64,000 nucleotides of DNA from Siderastrea siderea. Lineage: Eukaryota > Cnidaria > Anthozoa > Scleractinia > Rhizangiidae. The DNA is taken from NCBI GenBank assembly GCA_964030785.1, contig OZ034975.1, positions 3,118,855 to 3,182,854 of the forward strand. The letters are read 5' to 3'. The position numbers and the translations under genes are program-made. A model generated the notes under the pieces. That model saw only the letters and a program-made list of their open reading frames with translations, was not told the DNA's origin and did no database searches. This document shows positions 35,391-47,948 of the stretch, one piece after another. Position 1 is the first letter of the stretch; each line of letters starts with the position of its first letter.

Positions 35391-37450
35391 ATTTCTTACG
35401 GAATTTTCATCGTACACTTATTCTTTACTTTGACTAGCCATTTTAATAATAGTTTTGAGTACGGTGTTTGAGGACTATCCGTAGAAAATTTATCGTCTTT
35501 GATTACTATTTTTAATTTTCGTTTTCCTTTTAATACCGATTTTGATTGAAATTTTTTTACTTTGATTTTCAAACATTCTCCCTACGATTAATTTGGCTAG
35601 ATTTTTGATTTCTAAATTGATTTTGTTATTTCTAAAATTTGTCTGTTTGATTTCTCAAATGAAATTGTGTCTTCCGAAATTTGCCCTTTTGATTTAATTT
35701 TGCTTGATTTCTCAAGTGTGGTTTTGGTTTCCAAATTTGCCCCAAAATTTTCCGTTTGATTATTTTGTGCGATTTTTGATTTCTCAAATGGGGTTTTGAT
35801 TTCCCAAATGGGTATTTTGGTTTTCAAAATAAGGTAATTGATATTGACGTGTAAAGACTCCACTTGACAGCCAAATAAATTTTAGCCGACCTCATTTGAT
35901 AGAAGGAAGATTGTAGCCCGTGAAAAAGAAGGCGTGATTGCGAAGCCATCGTCTGAATCATCCACGGCATACGTTTGCGTGCGTTAGGAGCGTCTGTTCG
36001 AGATAGATTGAAAGGCTCTTTTAAATACTTCAACTTTACCAAAAAAGCTACCTTTAAAAAAATCATCTCTGACCTCAATCGCAAAGGTTTGCAAGATGCA
36101 ATAGTTCACTTCACTGGCCCCTCAAAAAAGCCGCAGTTCTTCGAAAGTGGAACCAAAACCTCTTTTGTGTCGCTAAGAGAATATGATATTAGAAGCCATC
36201 CAAGTTTTCGATCAGATAGGGAAACGTTGCACATGTCTGGCACTGACTGGCAGAAAACAAGTGGTTTTCCCGCGGGATGGTCCCTGTAATGCACTATACG
36301 GGGAGGCTCCACCCGAAAGGCGAGGAGGGGGTACATTTTTAGGCTGGAGCTGTATAAAAGGGTAGGGATTTCAGGAGTTGAAGTATCAGAAAGGGGTAGG
36401 GAAAACCGTCATTTACCGTCACACAAAGATTGGCTCAGTTTAGGTATTATGTAGGTTATATACGGATAACATAAAAGCTTTCCTTAAAAATTGAAGTACG
36501 GTATCGAAAAGGGGTTGGGAAAAACTGTCATATAGGCTTTTAAAAAGGCCTTTCAAAATATCTCGAACAGAAGTACCTAACGCACGCAAACCTATGCAAT
36601 GGATGATTCAGACAATGGCCTTGAAACTACGCCTTCTCTATCACGGGCTTCCATCTTCCTTTAAATTTCTTTATACGTCAATCACCCAACTTTTAAAATC
36701 AAAAGTCCCCGGCATTTTCGGAAATCAAAACCCCACTTAAGAAGTAAAACATCCATTTCGGCAATCAAAAATCCATTTACGAAATTAAGTACAATTTTAG
36801 AAGTAAAAAAGCCAAAAAAATCTCGCCAAATAAATCATACGGAGAATTTCTTAAAATCAATATTTAAAAAATTATATAAAATCAAAAACGGTATTTAAAG
36901 AAAAACAAAAGCTAAAAAATAATGAAAGATTATAATCTTCAAACACACGCTTGGCCGTAAAGATACACTGATCCAACACTTTATATTATTTGAGATCAGT
37001 TAAAGAACCGAAATCAATTTTGTATAAAAAAAAATATTAAAATAATTTTGGACATCACCAAAAAAACTGGTCGTATACTGGACACCCTAGCTCGAAACTT
37101 AGTGAAAACTATTAATTCCTTTTTCCTACCAAAAATTGTATCTAATTAGAAATTCGATAAGGCTCTGAACACTTGAGCTCTTCAATACTAATAACGCCAG
37201 GTCTCTTGAGTTTTCCTCGAAAATATCGCATATAACAGACCCTCATTTGAACAACGGTAATTTCACTGGGCAGTGCGAAACGTCAAATTTACTCCTCGAC
37301 ATATTACTCATCTAAGCAGAACGGTGCCTTCTACAAGTCTCCGTTAAGCATTAAGGCCATTAAACAACAAATCGGAAACTGAGATAATAAACCTTTTTGG
37401 GACTGCATAGTTTTTCACCAATTTCTAAGTGTGACACGAATTTTTAAGTT
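35390..37450. mobile_element. Repeat E, copy 1 (long inverted arms)
   Basis: Inverted arms: 35466-36030 and 36525-36955 match in reverse complement (gcatacgtttgcgtgcgtta, gcctttcaaaatatctcgaa, tttgatttctcaaatg-rich parts). Between them lie ggctccacccgaaaggcg, tataaaag and two gggtagggaaaaccgtcat repeats. ORFs at 35975-36289 and 36106-36336 have no recognised domain. The same element occurs at 40330-41858 plus 49163-49860. Confidence 0.75.
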
Positions 37451-37469
37451 GAAGTTTTTTTGGTCGGAT

Positions 37470-38085
37470 ACTGGGCAACATATGGCGGAATGGCAAGGAT
37501 TGAGTGGACCGGGAATCGAACCCAGGCCACGTTGATGGGAGGCGACTGCGCTCACCTCTGCGCCATCCCTGCTTCCCGAAACAAATAAAACAAAGAATGA
37601 CTGGGGTTTTAGACACAGCAAAAAAAAAGAGTCGGCATAATTGATTATTCCATTGTCAGAGTATTCTACACTTCTGCACATCGACAAGTGTAAAACTAAA
37701 TAAAACCTAACCACGCTAAGCGTCCAGACATTTTGAAACATAGGCACGCAATGCGCGCAGGGCCGATGACGTTTTGTTTCACAATATGGTGAAATTTATC
37801 ATGGGTTATACATCTCCGCTTGCTCTTACCCTATCGCCTCAACCCCACCTCTCCTCCCCCCCCAAAAAAAAATGACTTGCAGTTAACCAAAATAAAACCG
37901 GGTAACGAGCAGTGTGACTACGTGAGAGTTAATTATAGCGTGGCATTTAAATTACACGCGAAGTAAATAAATTTCTTCGTTGCCCTTTTTTTGGAAGTCA
38001 ACATAAACTAAAGCATGTATTACTTGAACTCACTTACGAAAAATACTGCATGCGTAATTTAGGCCAAGATCAGAAGCTGAAACTA
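37470..38085. repeat. Direct repeat flanking repeat E, right copy
   Basis: Same sequence as 34570-35390 with indels; the C-run of the left copy is shorter here. Confidence 0.65.
37503..37574 (-). mobile_element. tRNA-derived SINE head, copy 2
   Basis: The minus strand has an A box (tggcgcagaggtgagcgc) and an intact B box (gggttcgattcccggtc, plus-strand 37507-37523) about 30 bp apart, the split promoter of tRNA-type SINEs. It does not fold into a full tRNA with paired acceptor stem that I can see, so it is not called a tRNA gene. Confidence 0.75.
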
Positions 38086-39214
38086 AACACGACAGTTGTT
38101 GCAGAGATAATGGACAATTTTACTTCAAAAAATAAACGCTGTAGTTGTTGCAGAGATCATGGACAGTCGCCTTTCGATAGGGTTTCGTACGTTCCTCATG
38201 ATTTGCCTTACACGTGTCTCGCGTTACTTCGTTTATATTTCTCGGCTTTCAGTCCACCAGTGACCACCGTAGGTTCTTCGTATTTGAAGCATTATTTGTT
38301 TGTCAAAAGAGCAATCTTTCATGAAATGTAGGTTCCCTGTATCCAGATATATATTATCTTATCTTTTTCTGTAAACTGAAGCCTTCACGTAAATGCTTTC
38401 TCGCTTTGTTGCCAAGTCTTGCTTTGTTGCGTGCCTCTTTGTTTACATTTCTTAATTGAGATGTGACTGCTAGTTAATTCCCATTGTATTTTCCCACGGT
38501 GAAATCTATTTTTAGGGAAAAGCTCACGTCTTAGCTTATAGCCGAATAAATACGGGATGACAAAATTCGCTGCTTTCTCGGCTTCAAACACTACAAAAAT
38601 GTTTAAGTTTAACTCGTTATTTCAAAACCTGCTCGTTTCTCAGTCTCAGTAAACATTTGTCTTATATTCTTGTCTCATATTCGAATTGACTCAGACAAGC
38701 TGGTTGGAAATAAAATATTCTCCTACTAAAAGCGGGAATTCGCGAAGTAATTCTGCGTTCATCGCGGCCCTGAGTCCGTCTTGTGTAAATATAATTTTTG
38801 ATTTTTTTGTTGGGGAAATTTGTATCACGTTGCAGCACTTGTATCACTTCAACGCAGATAAAATCCTGGCAAACCTCAAACCACAAAACAGCCTTTTCGA
38901 AGCAAAAATTAAATAGTACTGCCTCCCTGCCCCCTGGCTGCGAAGCAATGCAAACACTTCAAAGCCCGGAGAAGTTACTCTCATCTGTAAGACGTGTGGG
39001 ATTGTGTCGCTGATAAGATCAGGGCCTCAGTGTCTCGGCGGCACACCCCCTAACATCTTACATAGTACTCCCCGGCAAGACAGTATATCGTGTACCAGCG
39101 TCATTATTCTTTTAGGGTCTAGCATTAGCCTCTGACCTCACTGACGTGTCGTGTCGTCATCGGCTGAAAACGCTCGGGATTCCATCTGAAGGTCAATTGT
39201 AACAGCCAGTCAGA
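38086..39214. other. No recognisable gene; upstream of exon at 39215
   Basis: A nearly identical 14-bp motif ctgtagttgttgcagagat is repeated around 38095 and 38140. No domain is recognised. If the exon at 39215 is a first exon, its promoter lies in the last few hundred bases. Confidence 0.4.
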
Positions 39215-39461
39215 ATGCAACGACCTTCAACGCCCTTCCTCGATACCCTAGCCTTAAGGGACTGGGTCCGACTAATAAAGAAGGTTTCTAAAAAATCTGG
39301 GGAGTCTTTCACCCTATTGGACGTAAATCGAATCGCGCCAGTGAAGACCCGCCAAAGCAAGTTTACTCTGTTTCTTAATCTTGTCATTTCTGTAATAGCA
39401 CTGGTTTTAGTGATTCTCGTTATTGGCAGCAAAATTGGCCCGAAGTGTTTTTGCAAAGAAG
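39215..39461 (+). CDS. Putative first exon of a single-pass (type II) membrane protein
   Basis: An ATG-initiated 82-codon frame ends at a consensus donor (aag|gtatgt, GT at 39462). The peptide has a basic, soluble N-terminus of about 50 residues without a signal peptide, then a strongly hydrophobic segment (FTLFLNLVISVIALVLVILV, residues about 50-69), then GSKIGPKCFCKEG. That is the topology of a type II membrane protein whose Cys-containing ectodomain would continue in later exons. Downstream exons were not identified in the window. No family is recognised; it could be a chance ORF, but the combination of TM segment, codon flow and donor is better than background. Confidence 0.45.
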
Positions 39462-39480
39462 GTATGTGTCGTTAGGGGCG

Positions 39481-40329
39481 AGCTGTGATTTCTTAAAATA
39501 GATGAAATGGCTCTCAAAGTTAAACTGGCCAATAAGTCATTTTATTGCGAGCGGTTCTAGCCCGGTCCTGGCACAAAAACACTAGCTAAATGGTACGTAT
39601 ACGTTACAGTTCGTTGCCCAGTATCCGACCACTTCAAATTGGAAAGGATCAATCTCCCCTTATTCGGGAGAAACAGGTCTGAAATTTGGCCCTGACATAA
39701 CAAATTTACTTGCAAATATAACGTAAAAATTTTGACATTTTCATTTTAGTATCCGTTGCACAGTTGAAATTTTTGGAAAGCGCATACGTTGCCAAGTATC
39801 CGTACACCGGGCCCAGTATCCGACCATGGCAATAATTTTGTTATCCATAGAACATTTCAAAACCCAAAGGACATCTACTGATCTTTTAAGATTACTCAAG
39901 TAGTTAGGTGTTCGCATCGGAAAGCCAAAGAAAAGTTAACATAATTTTTTAAAGCTAAACGAAAATCGTTAAGATATGAATAAGTAAGATTCTAGTCTTG
40001 TCACCAAATTTAACGAAGATTTCGAAAACAGTGGGGATTTTAGAAGAAGCTTGAGTCTTCCACGTACCTTGTAAAAAACCCAAAGGCGTAGTGTACGAAC
40101 CCGAAACAGAATTTTAGTGGTGCTCGATATGCCAGAGTTTCCTTTTCCATTGGGAATCCTCGACTATTTTTGTTGTTTCTACAGTGGAAACCAAAATGTT
40201 TCAAAATTAGATGACTTTGAAGTGCTCCGAATACTCCGACGTGACTTGGATCAAATTTTTGTGATCTTATGTTAAACGTGACATTCCTAACTGACAAACA
40301 CACGGAAAATAGTTTGCCTTGAATAATAT
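39481..40329. other. No recognisable gene
   Basis: Contains two short related blocks (gttgcccagtatccgacca at about 39614 and gcccagtatccgaccatgg at about 39810), also echoed at the right edge of repeat E. Nothing coding is recognised. Confidence 0.4.
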
Positions 40330-41858
40330 AACTACAGCCACTTTTTACGGAATTTTCATCGTACACTTATTCTTTACTTTGACTAGCCGTTTTAATAACA
40401 GTTTTGAGTACGATGCTTGAGGACTATCCTTGGAAAATTTATCGTCTTTGATTATGTTTTTTTCTGTTTTTGTTTCCTTTTAATACCGATTTTGATTTAA
40501 ATTTTTATTTTGATTATCAAAAAATTCTCCGTACGATTCATTTGGCGAGATTCTTTATTTCTAAATTGATTTTTTGATTTCTAAAATTTGTCTGTTTGAT
40601 TTCTCAAATGGAATCTTGTCTTCCAAAATTTGCCGTTTTGATTTCTCAAATGGAAATTTTGATTTCCAGAATTTGCCCGCTTGATTTCTCAAGTGTGTTT
40701 GTGATTTCCAAAATTTGCGTCGTTTGATATCTCAAATGAAATGTTGATTCCAAAAAATTTCCGTTCGATTTATTTTGTGCGATTTTTGATTGCTCAAGTG
40801 AGGTTTTGATTTCCAAAGTTTGTCCGTTTGATTTCGCAAATGGATTTTTTAATTTTTAAAATAGATGTTTGATTTCTCAAATGGGGTTTTGATTCCCCAA
40901 ATGGGACTTTTGGTTTCCAAAATAAGGTAATTGATATTGACGTATGAAAACTCCACTTGACAGCCAAACTCCAGCCGATCTCATTTCCTAGAAGGAAGAT
41001 TGCAGCCCGTCTACAGAAGGCGTAATGTCGAGGCCATTGTCTAAATCATCCACCGCATACGTTTGCGTGCATTAGGGGCATCTGTTCGAGATATTTTGAA
41101 AGGCTCTTTTAAATACCTCAAGGTACCCGTAAAAAATCATTACTGAGCTCAATTCAAAACGTTTCATAGATGCAATAGTTCACTTCACTGGCCCCTCAAA
41201 AACGCCGCAGTTCTTCGAAAGTGGAACCAAAACCTCTTTTGTGTCGCTAAGAGAATATGATATTAGAAGTCATCCAAGTCTTCAATCAGCTAGGGAAACG
41301 TCACACATGTCTGGCACTGACTGGCAGAAAACAAGTGGCTTTCCCATGGGATAGTCCCTGTTATGCACTATACGGGGAGGCTCCACCCGAAAGGCGGGGA
41401 AGGGGTCTATTTTTAGGCAAGAGGTATATAAAAAGGTGGGGATTTCTGGAGTTGGAGTATCGAAAAGGGGTAGGGAAAACCGTCATTTACCGTCACACAC
41501 AGATTGGCTCAGTTTAGGTATTATGTAGTTTATATACGGATAACATAAAAGCTTTCCTTAAAAATTGAAGTACGGCATCGAAAAGGGGTTGGGAAAAACT
41601 GTCATTTAGGTTTTTAAATAGGCCTTTCAAAATATCTCGAACAGACGCACCTAACGCACGCAAACCTATGCCGGCAATGGATGATCCAGACAATAGTCTC
41701 GAAACTACGCCTTCTCTATCACGGGCTTTCATCTTCCTTTAAATTTCTTTATACGTCAATTACCTCATTTTCAAAATCAAAAGTCCTATTTTCGGAAATC
41801 AAAACCCCACTTAAGAACTCAAACATCCATTTTGGTAATCAAAAATCCATTTGCGAAA
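40330..41858. mobile_element. Repeat E, copy 2, left part
   Basis: Collinear with 35390-36790 of copy 1, including both inverted arms and the ggctccacccgaaaggcg / gggtagggaaaaccgtcat centre. It is broken at 41858-41862 by the TTAA transposon and resumes at 49163 exactly where copy 1 continues. Confidence 0.8.
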
Positions 41859-41862
41859 TTAA
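41859..41862. repeat. TTAA target-site duplication, left
   Basis: TTAA preceding the transposon end; its partner is 49159-49162. The uninterrupted paralogue (repeat E copy 1, about 36786) has a single TTAA at this position. Confidence 0.8.
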
Positions 41863-42455
41863 TAGCGGTTTGCTGTAAGAACCGACTAAGGGTATGCAAG
41901 ATAAAAAAATCCGATTTTCTCAAAATCCGCCAGGATAAAGGCTTTGGTGAACTAGTTCTAAAAATATAAGTTTCGGGTCGTTTAGATTTTTATTTATTTT
42001 TTAGTGAATATTTTCGTATTTTGCCCTTCGCGGCAGTCAAAATCAACGCCAAAATCGGGACTTTTCCGGAAGTTCCCGTTCAAATATCGAAAGCGTCCTA
42101 AAAATGATTAACCCGGGGAGTTAAAAGATCTTTTTTCCTCTGTTTATTAGCAGTGTCAAAGTTTCATGAAAAGCAAACTTGAATTTTTTACGAAATTTTA
42201 AAATTTATACCCAACAACGGTCGTTACCGACAACCCAATTTAGGCTAATTTCAAGGCTCAAAAAAGCACTCTGGTACATGGCTTTACACAACGAGACTAT
42301 GCTCCGGGAAAGAACAATCACTTCAACTAAACATCGGCCAAAAAACATTTTGGGACAAATGAAACGGCGAATTTTGAGAGCGCTTTGAAAACAGGCTACT
42401 TGAGTGATATGAGCGACCCTATGACCTTTCATGTCAACGGAAATCAACGCACAGC

Positions 42456-44619
42456 CGGCAGCACTTTTCCACGGGTGGCGGGTGGCGGGTGGCGGGTGGC
42501 CGGTGGCGGGTGGCGGGTGACGGGTGACGGGTGACAGGTGACGGGTGACGGGTGACGGGTAACGGGTGGCGGATGAAAAAAAGAAAACCGCCTTTGTTCC
42601 CTTAACTTACAACGTGACGTTAATGTTTTCTGATTTTTGTCATTTATGTTTTCCTTTTTCCTCGGAGGTATTACCGGATCAGCATTTCGTTTCAACATTA
42701 CGTTAATGTTTTTTTGTTTTTATTTTTTTATTTTTTCCCTTTTCCCCGGGGATATTACAGACATTTAACTAATCCATTCTATAACTGAAGGGGTAGTGGT
42801 TGGCGGGACGTGGGTGATCATATTTCACCAGGTCGTAATAAGATCTGCTCGACGCTGTATATTCTCGTGCAAGTCGCACGAAGGCAAGTCTGGAATGTTT
42901 GTTGATGACTGCGCTCTTTGAGAGATCATGAGTTTCGACTACGAGGTAAGCTTTGTAAATGCATTGCCATTTAGTCAAAGAATTGTCGGATTAACGCTTA
43001 ATGCTTTTTTTATCACTTTCTGCCTTTGGCTGCACTGTTAGAGAAGTGGTCAAAACTATTGTACTCAGACAGAACCCACCACTCTGTAAAAAGACAAGTG
43101 GTCTCTTCATGTACCCCGCCCCCTTCCCCACCTAAAAGGTGGTGTCTTTCGATGTCTTGTTTATATAGCCCCCACTCTATCAGGAGTAGAAACTAAGAAA
43201 AAGATTCAAACCTCCTTGTGCCATTTCTCCAGCAATGTAAGCTTCATGCACACCTAATATGAAAGTCTAATACATAATATTTTCTCCTTCAACAGAACGT
43301 TTTCTATTGAAAAAAATATATTCTGTGCATTTTGGTTGGGGCGCGTCTTAAAATGTCATTGATTCTCTTCATGAAACAAAAATAAGCATTTTTAAACATC
43401 GATCGAGACAATATTGTATTTAAAGTTCAGCTTGTTTTATTTTTACAGCATATTTTTGATAACAGGAAACCTTCGTGGGATGTTTCATATTGTGGCTTAG
43501 TAGTGATAGATTTATTTAAAGAACGCAAGGCCAAATTGTAACATTAAAATTTCTTCGTGTGGTAAATAGCGAAATCTGCCTATCGAAGACTATAAGAAAA
43601 AAAAAACATGACATGGTCCGATGCATACAGCTATTTCATCAAACGTTTTCCGGTAAAAGCTTAAGGCTTAAAGGCAAGACCGTAGGGTGTTCTGGGTATT
43701 CAGAAAATGCACAAGCTAAGGTGTATTTTTGCACGTGAGCAATGCACGAATGTCGCATGGCTTTGAGTTTTGAAAATTTTGAAAACGTGCAAATCCGCGT
43801 TTGTGATGTCTATAGATCGTTTAGTATTCAGCACGTGCAGTTCCTCTCTTCTAATCACACTACCTTTCGGGTCTTATCTTTAAGCTTAGGTTTGACAACG
43901 TTAATTAAAATAGCTGTATGGCGGATGTAAGGTTTGTTAAAGGAACACTTGTAAAGAAAGTTGTGAATATCGATGTAGTATATATCAGACGTTTTGTTGA
44001 AAGGACACGGCTTGCATCGCCGCTTGATATCTGAATACTTAATGATTTAAAGTTTTTGTAATTTAATTTCACTTGATATTGTGATAATATTTGATCGGTC
44101 CATAGTTTTTGTGAATATTGATGTAGCAATATACATATATCAGGCGTTTTGTTGAAAGGACACGGCTTGCATCGCCGCTTGATATCTGAATACTTAATGA
44201 TTTAAAGTTTTTGTAATTTAATTTCACTTGATATTGTGATAATATTTGATCGGTCCATAGTTTTTGTGAATATTGATGTAGCAATATACATATATCAGAC
44301 GTTTTGTTGAAAGGACACGGCTTGCATCGCCGCTTGCTATCTGAATACTTAATGATTTATTTTTGTGATAATATTTGATCGGTCCATCATGATAGTTTTT
44401 GTCATTTATCTGGCAACTTTATATTTTGTAGGCCAATTTCTGAATATAACATTTCAAATTGAAATTGAACTTTTTGATGTCTCATTTATTTTCACCCGTC
44501 ACCCGTTACCCGCCACCCGCCACCCGCCACCCGTCACCCGCCACCCGTCACCCGTCACCCGCCACCCGTCACCCACCACCCGTCACCCGCCACCCGCCAC
44601 CCGTGGAAAAGTGCTGCCG
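42456..44619. mobile_element. Nested 2.16-kb element with heptamer-array ends
   Basis: Ends CGGCAGCACTTTTCCACGGG and its reverse complement, each running into about 100-110 bp of tandem GGGTGGC/GGGTGAC heptamers (42475-42573 and, inverted, 44496-44602). It is flanked by a 9-bp duplication, acgcacagc (42447-42455) and acacacagc (44620-44628); the other arm of the host transposon has the site once. A 9-bp TSD with long subterminal arrays fits Mutator-like elements (inference). No transposase is recognised inside. Confidence 0.8.
43950..44400 (+). repeat. Tandem repeat of about 157 bp
   Basis: Nearly three copies of a unit containing tatatcagacgttttgttga, cacggcttgcatcgccgctt and ttgatcggtccatagttttt, inside the nested element. 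ORFs here (43905-44129 and 44069-44284, minus) are the same repeat peptide. Confidence 0.85.
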
Positions 44620-45277
44620 ACACACAGCAGCTCTTAAAATGTGACTTTCCTTCGCCAGAATACGAGTTTGCCTGTTTTTCTAGAATGTTTTCAAGTAGAG
44701 GAAACCAGGATTTTGAATTTGGAGGCCGTTGTTCCCAATATTGAGCGATGTTGGGCAATTTAGAGAAGTATGTTATGAAATTGACCTACTTTGTTTATCA
44801 CCGAGTTATACATTCAAAGTCTGTTTACAACATGAATGCGGAATCAATAACGAAGTAAAAAACCGATTTATGAAATGTTTAGGAAATAACTCTTACCTAA
44901 TTAAGTGAGGTTTTCCTGGCTGGAAACTGCAACTTTCATCGACATAGCGAGATCGCCGAGCCATGTTGCACGTGAGTTGTCAAATGTTTCTACAGTGCGG
45001 CCGAGGTTCCGGCCCTATGTTAACGATTAACCAGATTTTAGGCCCGCATAGCGTGCAGTCGGAAACAACACTATGGTGGCGAACACTTGTGCTTGATAGG
45101 GAAAAAAGTAGGGGAAAAAGGAAAAAGAGAGCTTTTATTACATATATACTTATTATTATATATATTTTTTACGTCCAAACCGGTGACACGTACTACTAAG
45201 CAAGTTCTCCCAATGTCGGTGACTTGAGAATTAGAGCCTTATAGTGCTAGCCCGCTTGCAGACGTCTCCTATTTCCT

Positions 45278-45897
45278 TTGCTTCACAGATGTCTTTCTCC
45301 CTTGCTCGTCTTCGATGATACAGCAGCCGCACCCGTAGACAAGACTTTTCATGCTGTCTTTCTCATGGATGTCGCACAGGTTCGAGTTGTCATATGGGAG
45401 GCTGTGAAAAATTTAATTTTATACTTAAAAAGGTACTTCATCCAGTACAATCTGGCAGGTATCACAGAGATTTTCTTACTTAATATCTCCCGTTTGGGCA
45501 GCGGTACCTCTGCCTGTCCCTGGAAAAATGCTGAATACCCCGCATATCATCAGGACAATGATTCTCAACAAGAGAGCATGCTTACCGGTAGGAAACAGAT
45601 TTTACTGCATTCAGCACAGCAACCATATTAAGACCCTTGCCCACGTGCATTGCAAGAGCGAAAAACAAAAACAAAAGCAAAAACTGCCCGTGTCATCAAG
45701 ACTACATCACGAGAGAGCTCTGCTGTATAACTCAAGAGATCAAGAATCCCACGATCGACACCGCTATCCTACTACGTGAGTACGCTGGGTGCTATCAACT
45801 GCTGTGTAGCATCATGTACTCTAAAGAAGGTCAATACCTGAACGGGCGTCTGCAGAGTGGATTTCGGCGACCCAGAAAGAGAAAAAGGGGCTTGTGA
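45278..45897 (+). other. Unassigned ORF cluster in TTAA transposon core
   Basis: Three overlapping plus-strand frames (45278-45631, 45528-45779, 45637-45897) are open longer than the surroundings. The last has a C-P-C...CC cluster and a basic RRPRKRKRGL end. They could be remnants of one frame-shifted transposase ORF, but I recognise no catalytic motif, so I only flag the coding-like density. Confidence 0.3.
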
Positions 45898-45921
45898 CAT
45901 AGAGGTAGACACTATCGAAAC

Positions 45922-46421
45922 CCTAGCCTGCGTAGCAAGCGTTTACGTAGCCCTAGGGTTTTTCGTAAGTTCGAAGCATTTTTCGCTTTTTGGCCGCGCG
46001 AAAATTAGGGCGAGCGCAAAAGAAGTCGGAGAAGGGGCAGGAGAAGGGAGGAAAGAAAACGCTTGCCCGCAAAAGCCCACGATTTTGAAAAACCGAGTGC
46101 TTCGTTTCTGCAGTTCGTGGGCTTGACTTACGTGGACCATGTTTTGATTTTGACAAAAGTAAATTTGTAACATCTGGTGATCTGTGATTTGTTGCTTTAT
46201 TGACAAGCTGTCACGCTATGAATTCACCCAACCTTGAGTGCTAAAGGGGCGTTTTACAAACTTTTGCGGGCAGGCGTTTCCTTTTTTTGCCTTTCCTCCC
46301 CTCCCCCTCCCCGCTCCCGGTTCCTTTTTTTTTGCGCTCGCCTTAATTTGGCGCGGCCAAAACGCGAAATGCCTCAAAAAGGCGGAAAAGTCTACGGAAG
46401 TGCTTGCTACGCAGGCTATCG
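45922..46421. mobile_element. hAT-like MITE (AGCCTGCGTAGCAAGCG)
   Basis: Ends agcctgcgtagcaagcg and its reverse complement; the flanks atcgaaac and atcggaac could be an 8-bp target duplication, as in hAT elements. Further internal inverted matches (gcgcggccaaaa, cttttgcgggca) extend the arms to about 170 bp. Confidence 0.65.
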
Positions 46422-47828
46422 GAACTCACGAACTTAGACACATGAATGGTTGTCACGATTTACAAATAGCTTGAAACTGTCACTTGCAACTTCCTCAAGT
46501 AAATTCGACGGTGTAAACATGCTAAACAATCTTGAGTTCAACAGTTTGGAGAGCGAGCGTTTGACGTCGGGAAAAGGAAGCATATCAGCAAATCAAAATT
46601 GAAGATGAAAAATACTGGCCTAATTTTTTCACTGAATCATTTGCCGTGAAAAAGAGACTACTAATCAAAGTTGAGACCACTTTCCCAAAAAAGTATTAGG
46701 AGCAAGTGAGGCAACGGATAACGGCAGTTTTTTTTCGGGGGGGGGGGCGCAACAAACTAGGTACAGGCAAGAACTTGACAGATATTCGAGTTGATAAAGA
46801 AGCAGATAGGTCGAGGTTGTTCTCCAAGTACTAGTTCCTCACTGCACGATGGATAAGTTGTTCTCGTTCTCTTCAAGAATAATTTATAAGCTGCGTCACT
46901 CTGATAGGCGAATTGGCTTTTTACTTCGTGGTAAGCGTTTTTAAAAGTGATAGTGTTGCGCTAGAGAAGCAAAAGTTCTATACCCGATAGATTGTTTTAG
47001 ATCAAGCTTGCACAGTTATAGCACGCCATCGCTTACAACACTGACCTGAACTTGTGCGACTTGCATAAGAAATGCAGCGTGAAAATGCGAAGTTAAGCAT
47101 ACCCATGCTTAGGACTGTTTTTTAGTATTTTGGCTTGGGCAGATGTATTTCTCGCATAGCGTAAGGTGCAATATCTTTCTTCCTTAGCGGGCATTAGACC
47201 TTCTAATCAAAGACCCTAACCAAAGAACTGAATAAAATGCGGCCAAGTCCATTGTTGAGTTATGCAACCAAGGGTAGGGGGAAGGGGGTAAGGACAGTAG
47301 AACAGTAGAAAAGTACCGGACGAAACACTTAAACTTTAAAACCTGTGTGACATGCATAGGGAAGGCAGCAAGAAAAGGCTGAGAACAGCCGTGCTAAAGG
47401 CTGTTTGTGAGTATTATGGCTTGTGCACATATGTATCCCATGCAAGGCAGAAATCACAGCACCTTCTGCTGTGTCGAGGGAAGTGGCTGCTGTTTCATCG
47501 AAAACTAGAGAAAGACACTGAATTGTGTGTTTTCATGTGTTTTATTTACTAAAAGTATGTTTCACTAAGAATGGGAGTTTGAAGAGCCTTCTGGAGCGAA
47601 TGGAATTGAACGAATGTTGTGTGTTTACTGCGCTTCAGACGCTTGTTCAACAAGACTCTAACCTTTCATACTACAACGCTAAATTTTAGCGTGCTCCCTT
47701 TGGTCCAAATCGATCACGTGACGCGATACTGTCTCTCCTCAGTAGCACCTATCAACGCATATTGGCAATTCTCGCTCAAGATTTAGCGTTGAACGATAAA
47801 AACAATAGAGGGATTCTGTCTCAGGCCC
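46422..47828. other. TTAA transposon core, no recognised gene
   Basis: Only short ORFs; a G-run lies at 46737-46747. No domain is recognised. Confidence 0.4.
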
Positions 47829-47948
47829 TATGTGTGATAGGTTCCCTGGAAAATTTGATGTGCAAACTGCATATAAGCCCTCGAACTACTTTCTTGGGCT
47901 AATATTTGTTGCAAACATCAAATTTCCTCGAACAACCTATCACACGGT
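47829..47948. repeat. Hairpin at inner edge of right TIR
   Basis: Arms tgtgtgataggttcc...aaatttgatg and catcaaattt...aacctatcacac form an inverted repeat of about 35 bp around 45 bp, just inside the right TIR. Confidence 0.65.

Noticed and set aside
35975..36336. Protein genes in repeat E
   Set aside because: ORFs overlap the inverted arms, lie on opposite strands, and are not preserved between the two E copies.
37503..37574. tRNA gene
   Set aside because: A and B boxes are present but no complete cloverleaf with a paired acceptor stem is visible and related sequence is dispersed, so it is a SINE head.
45953..46437. ORFs in the hAT-like MITE
   Set aside because: They lie in both arms of an inverted repeat and read low-complexity Pro/Phe/Arg peptides.
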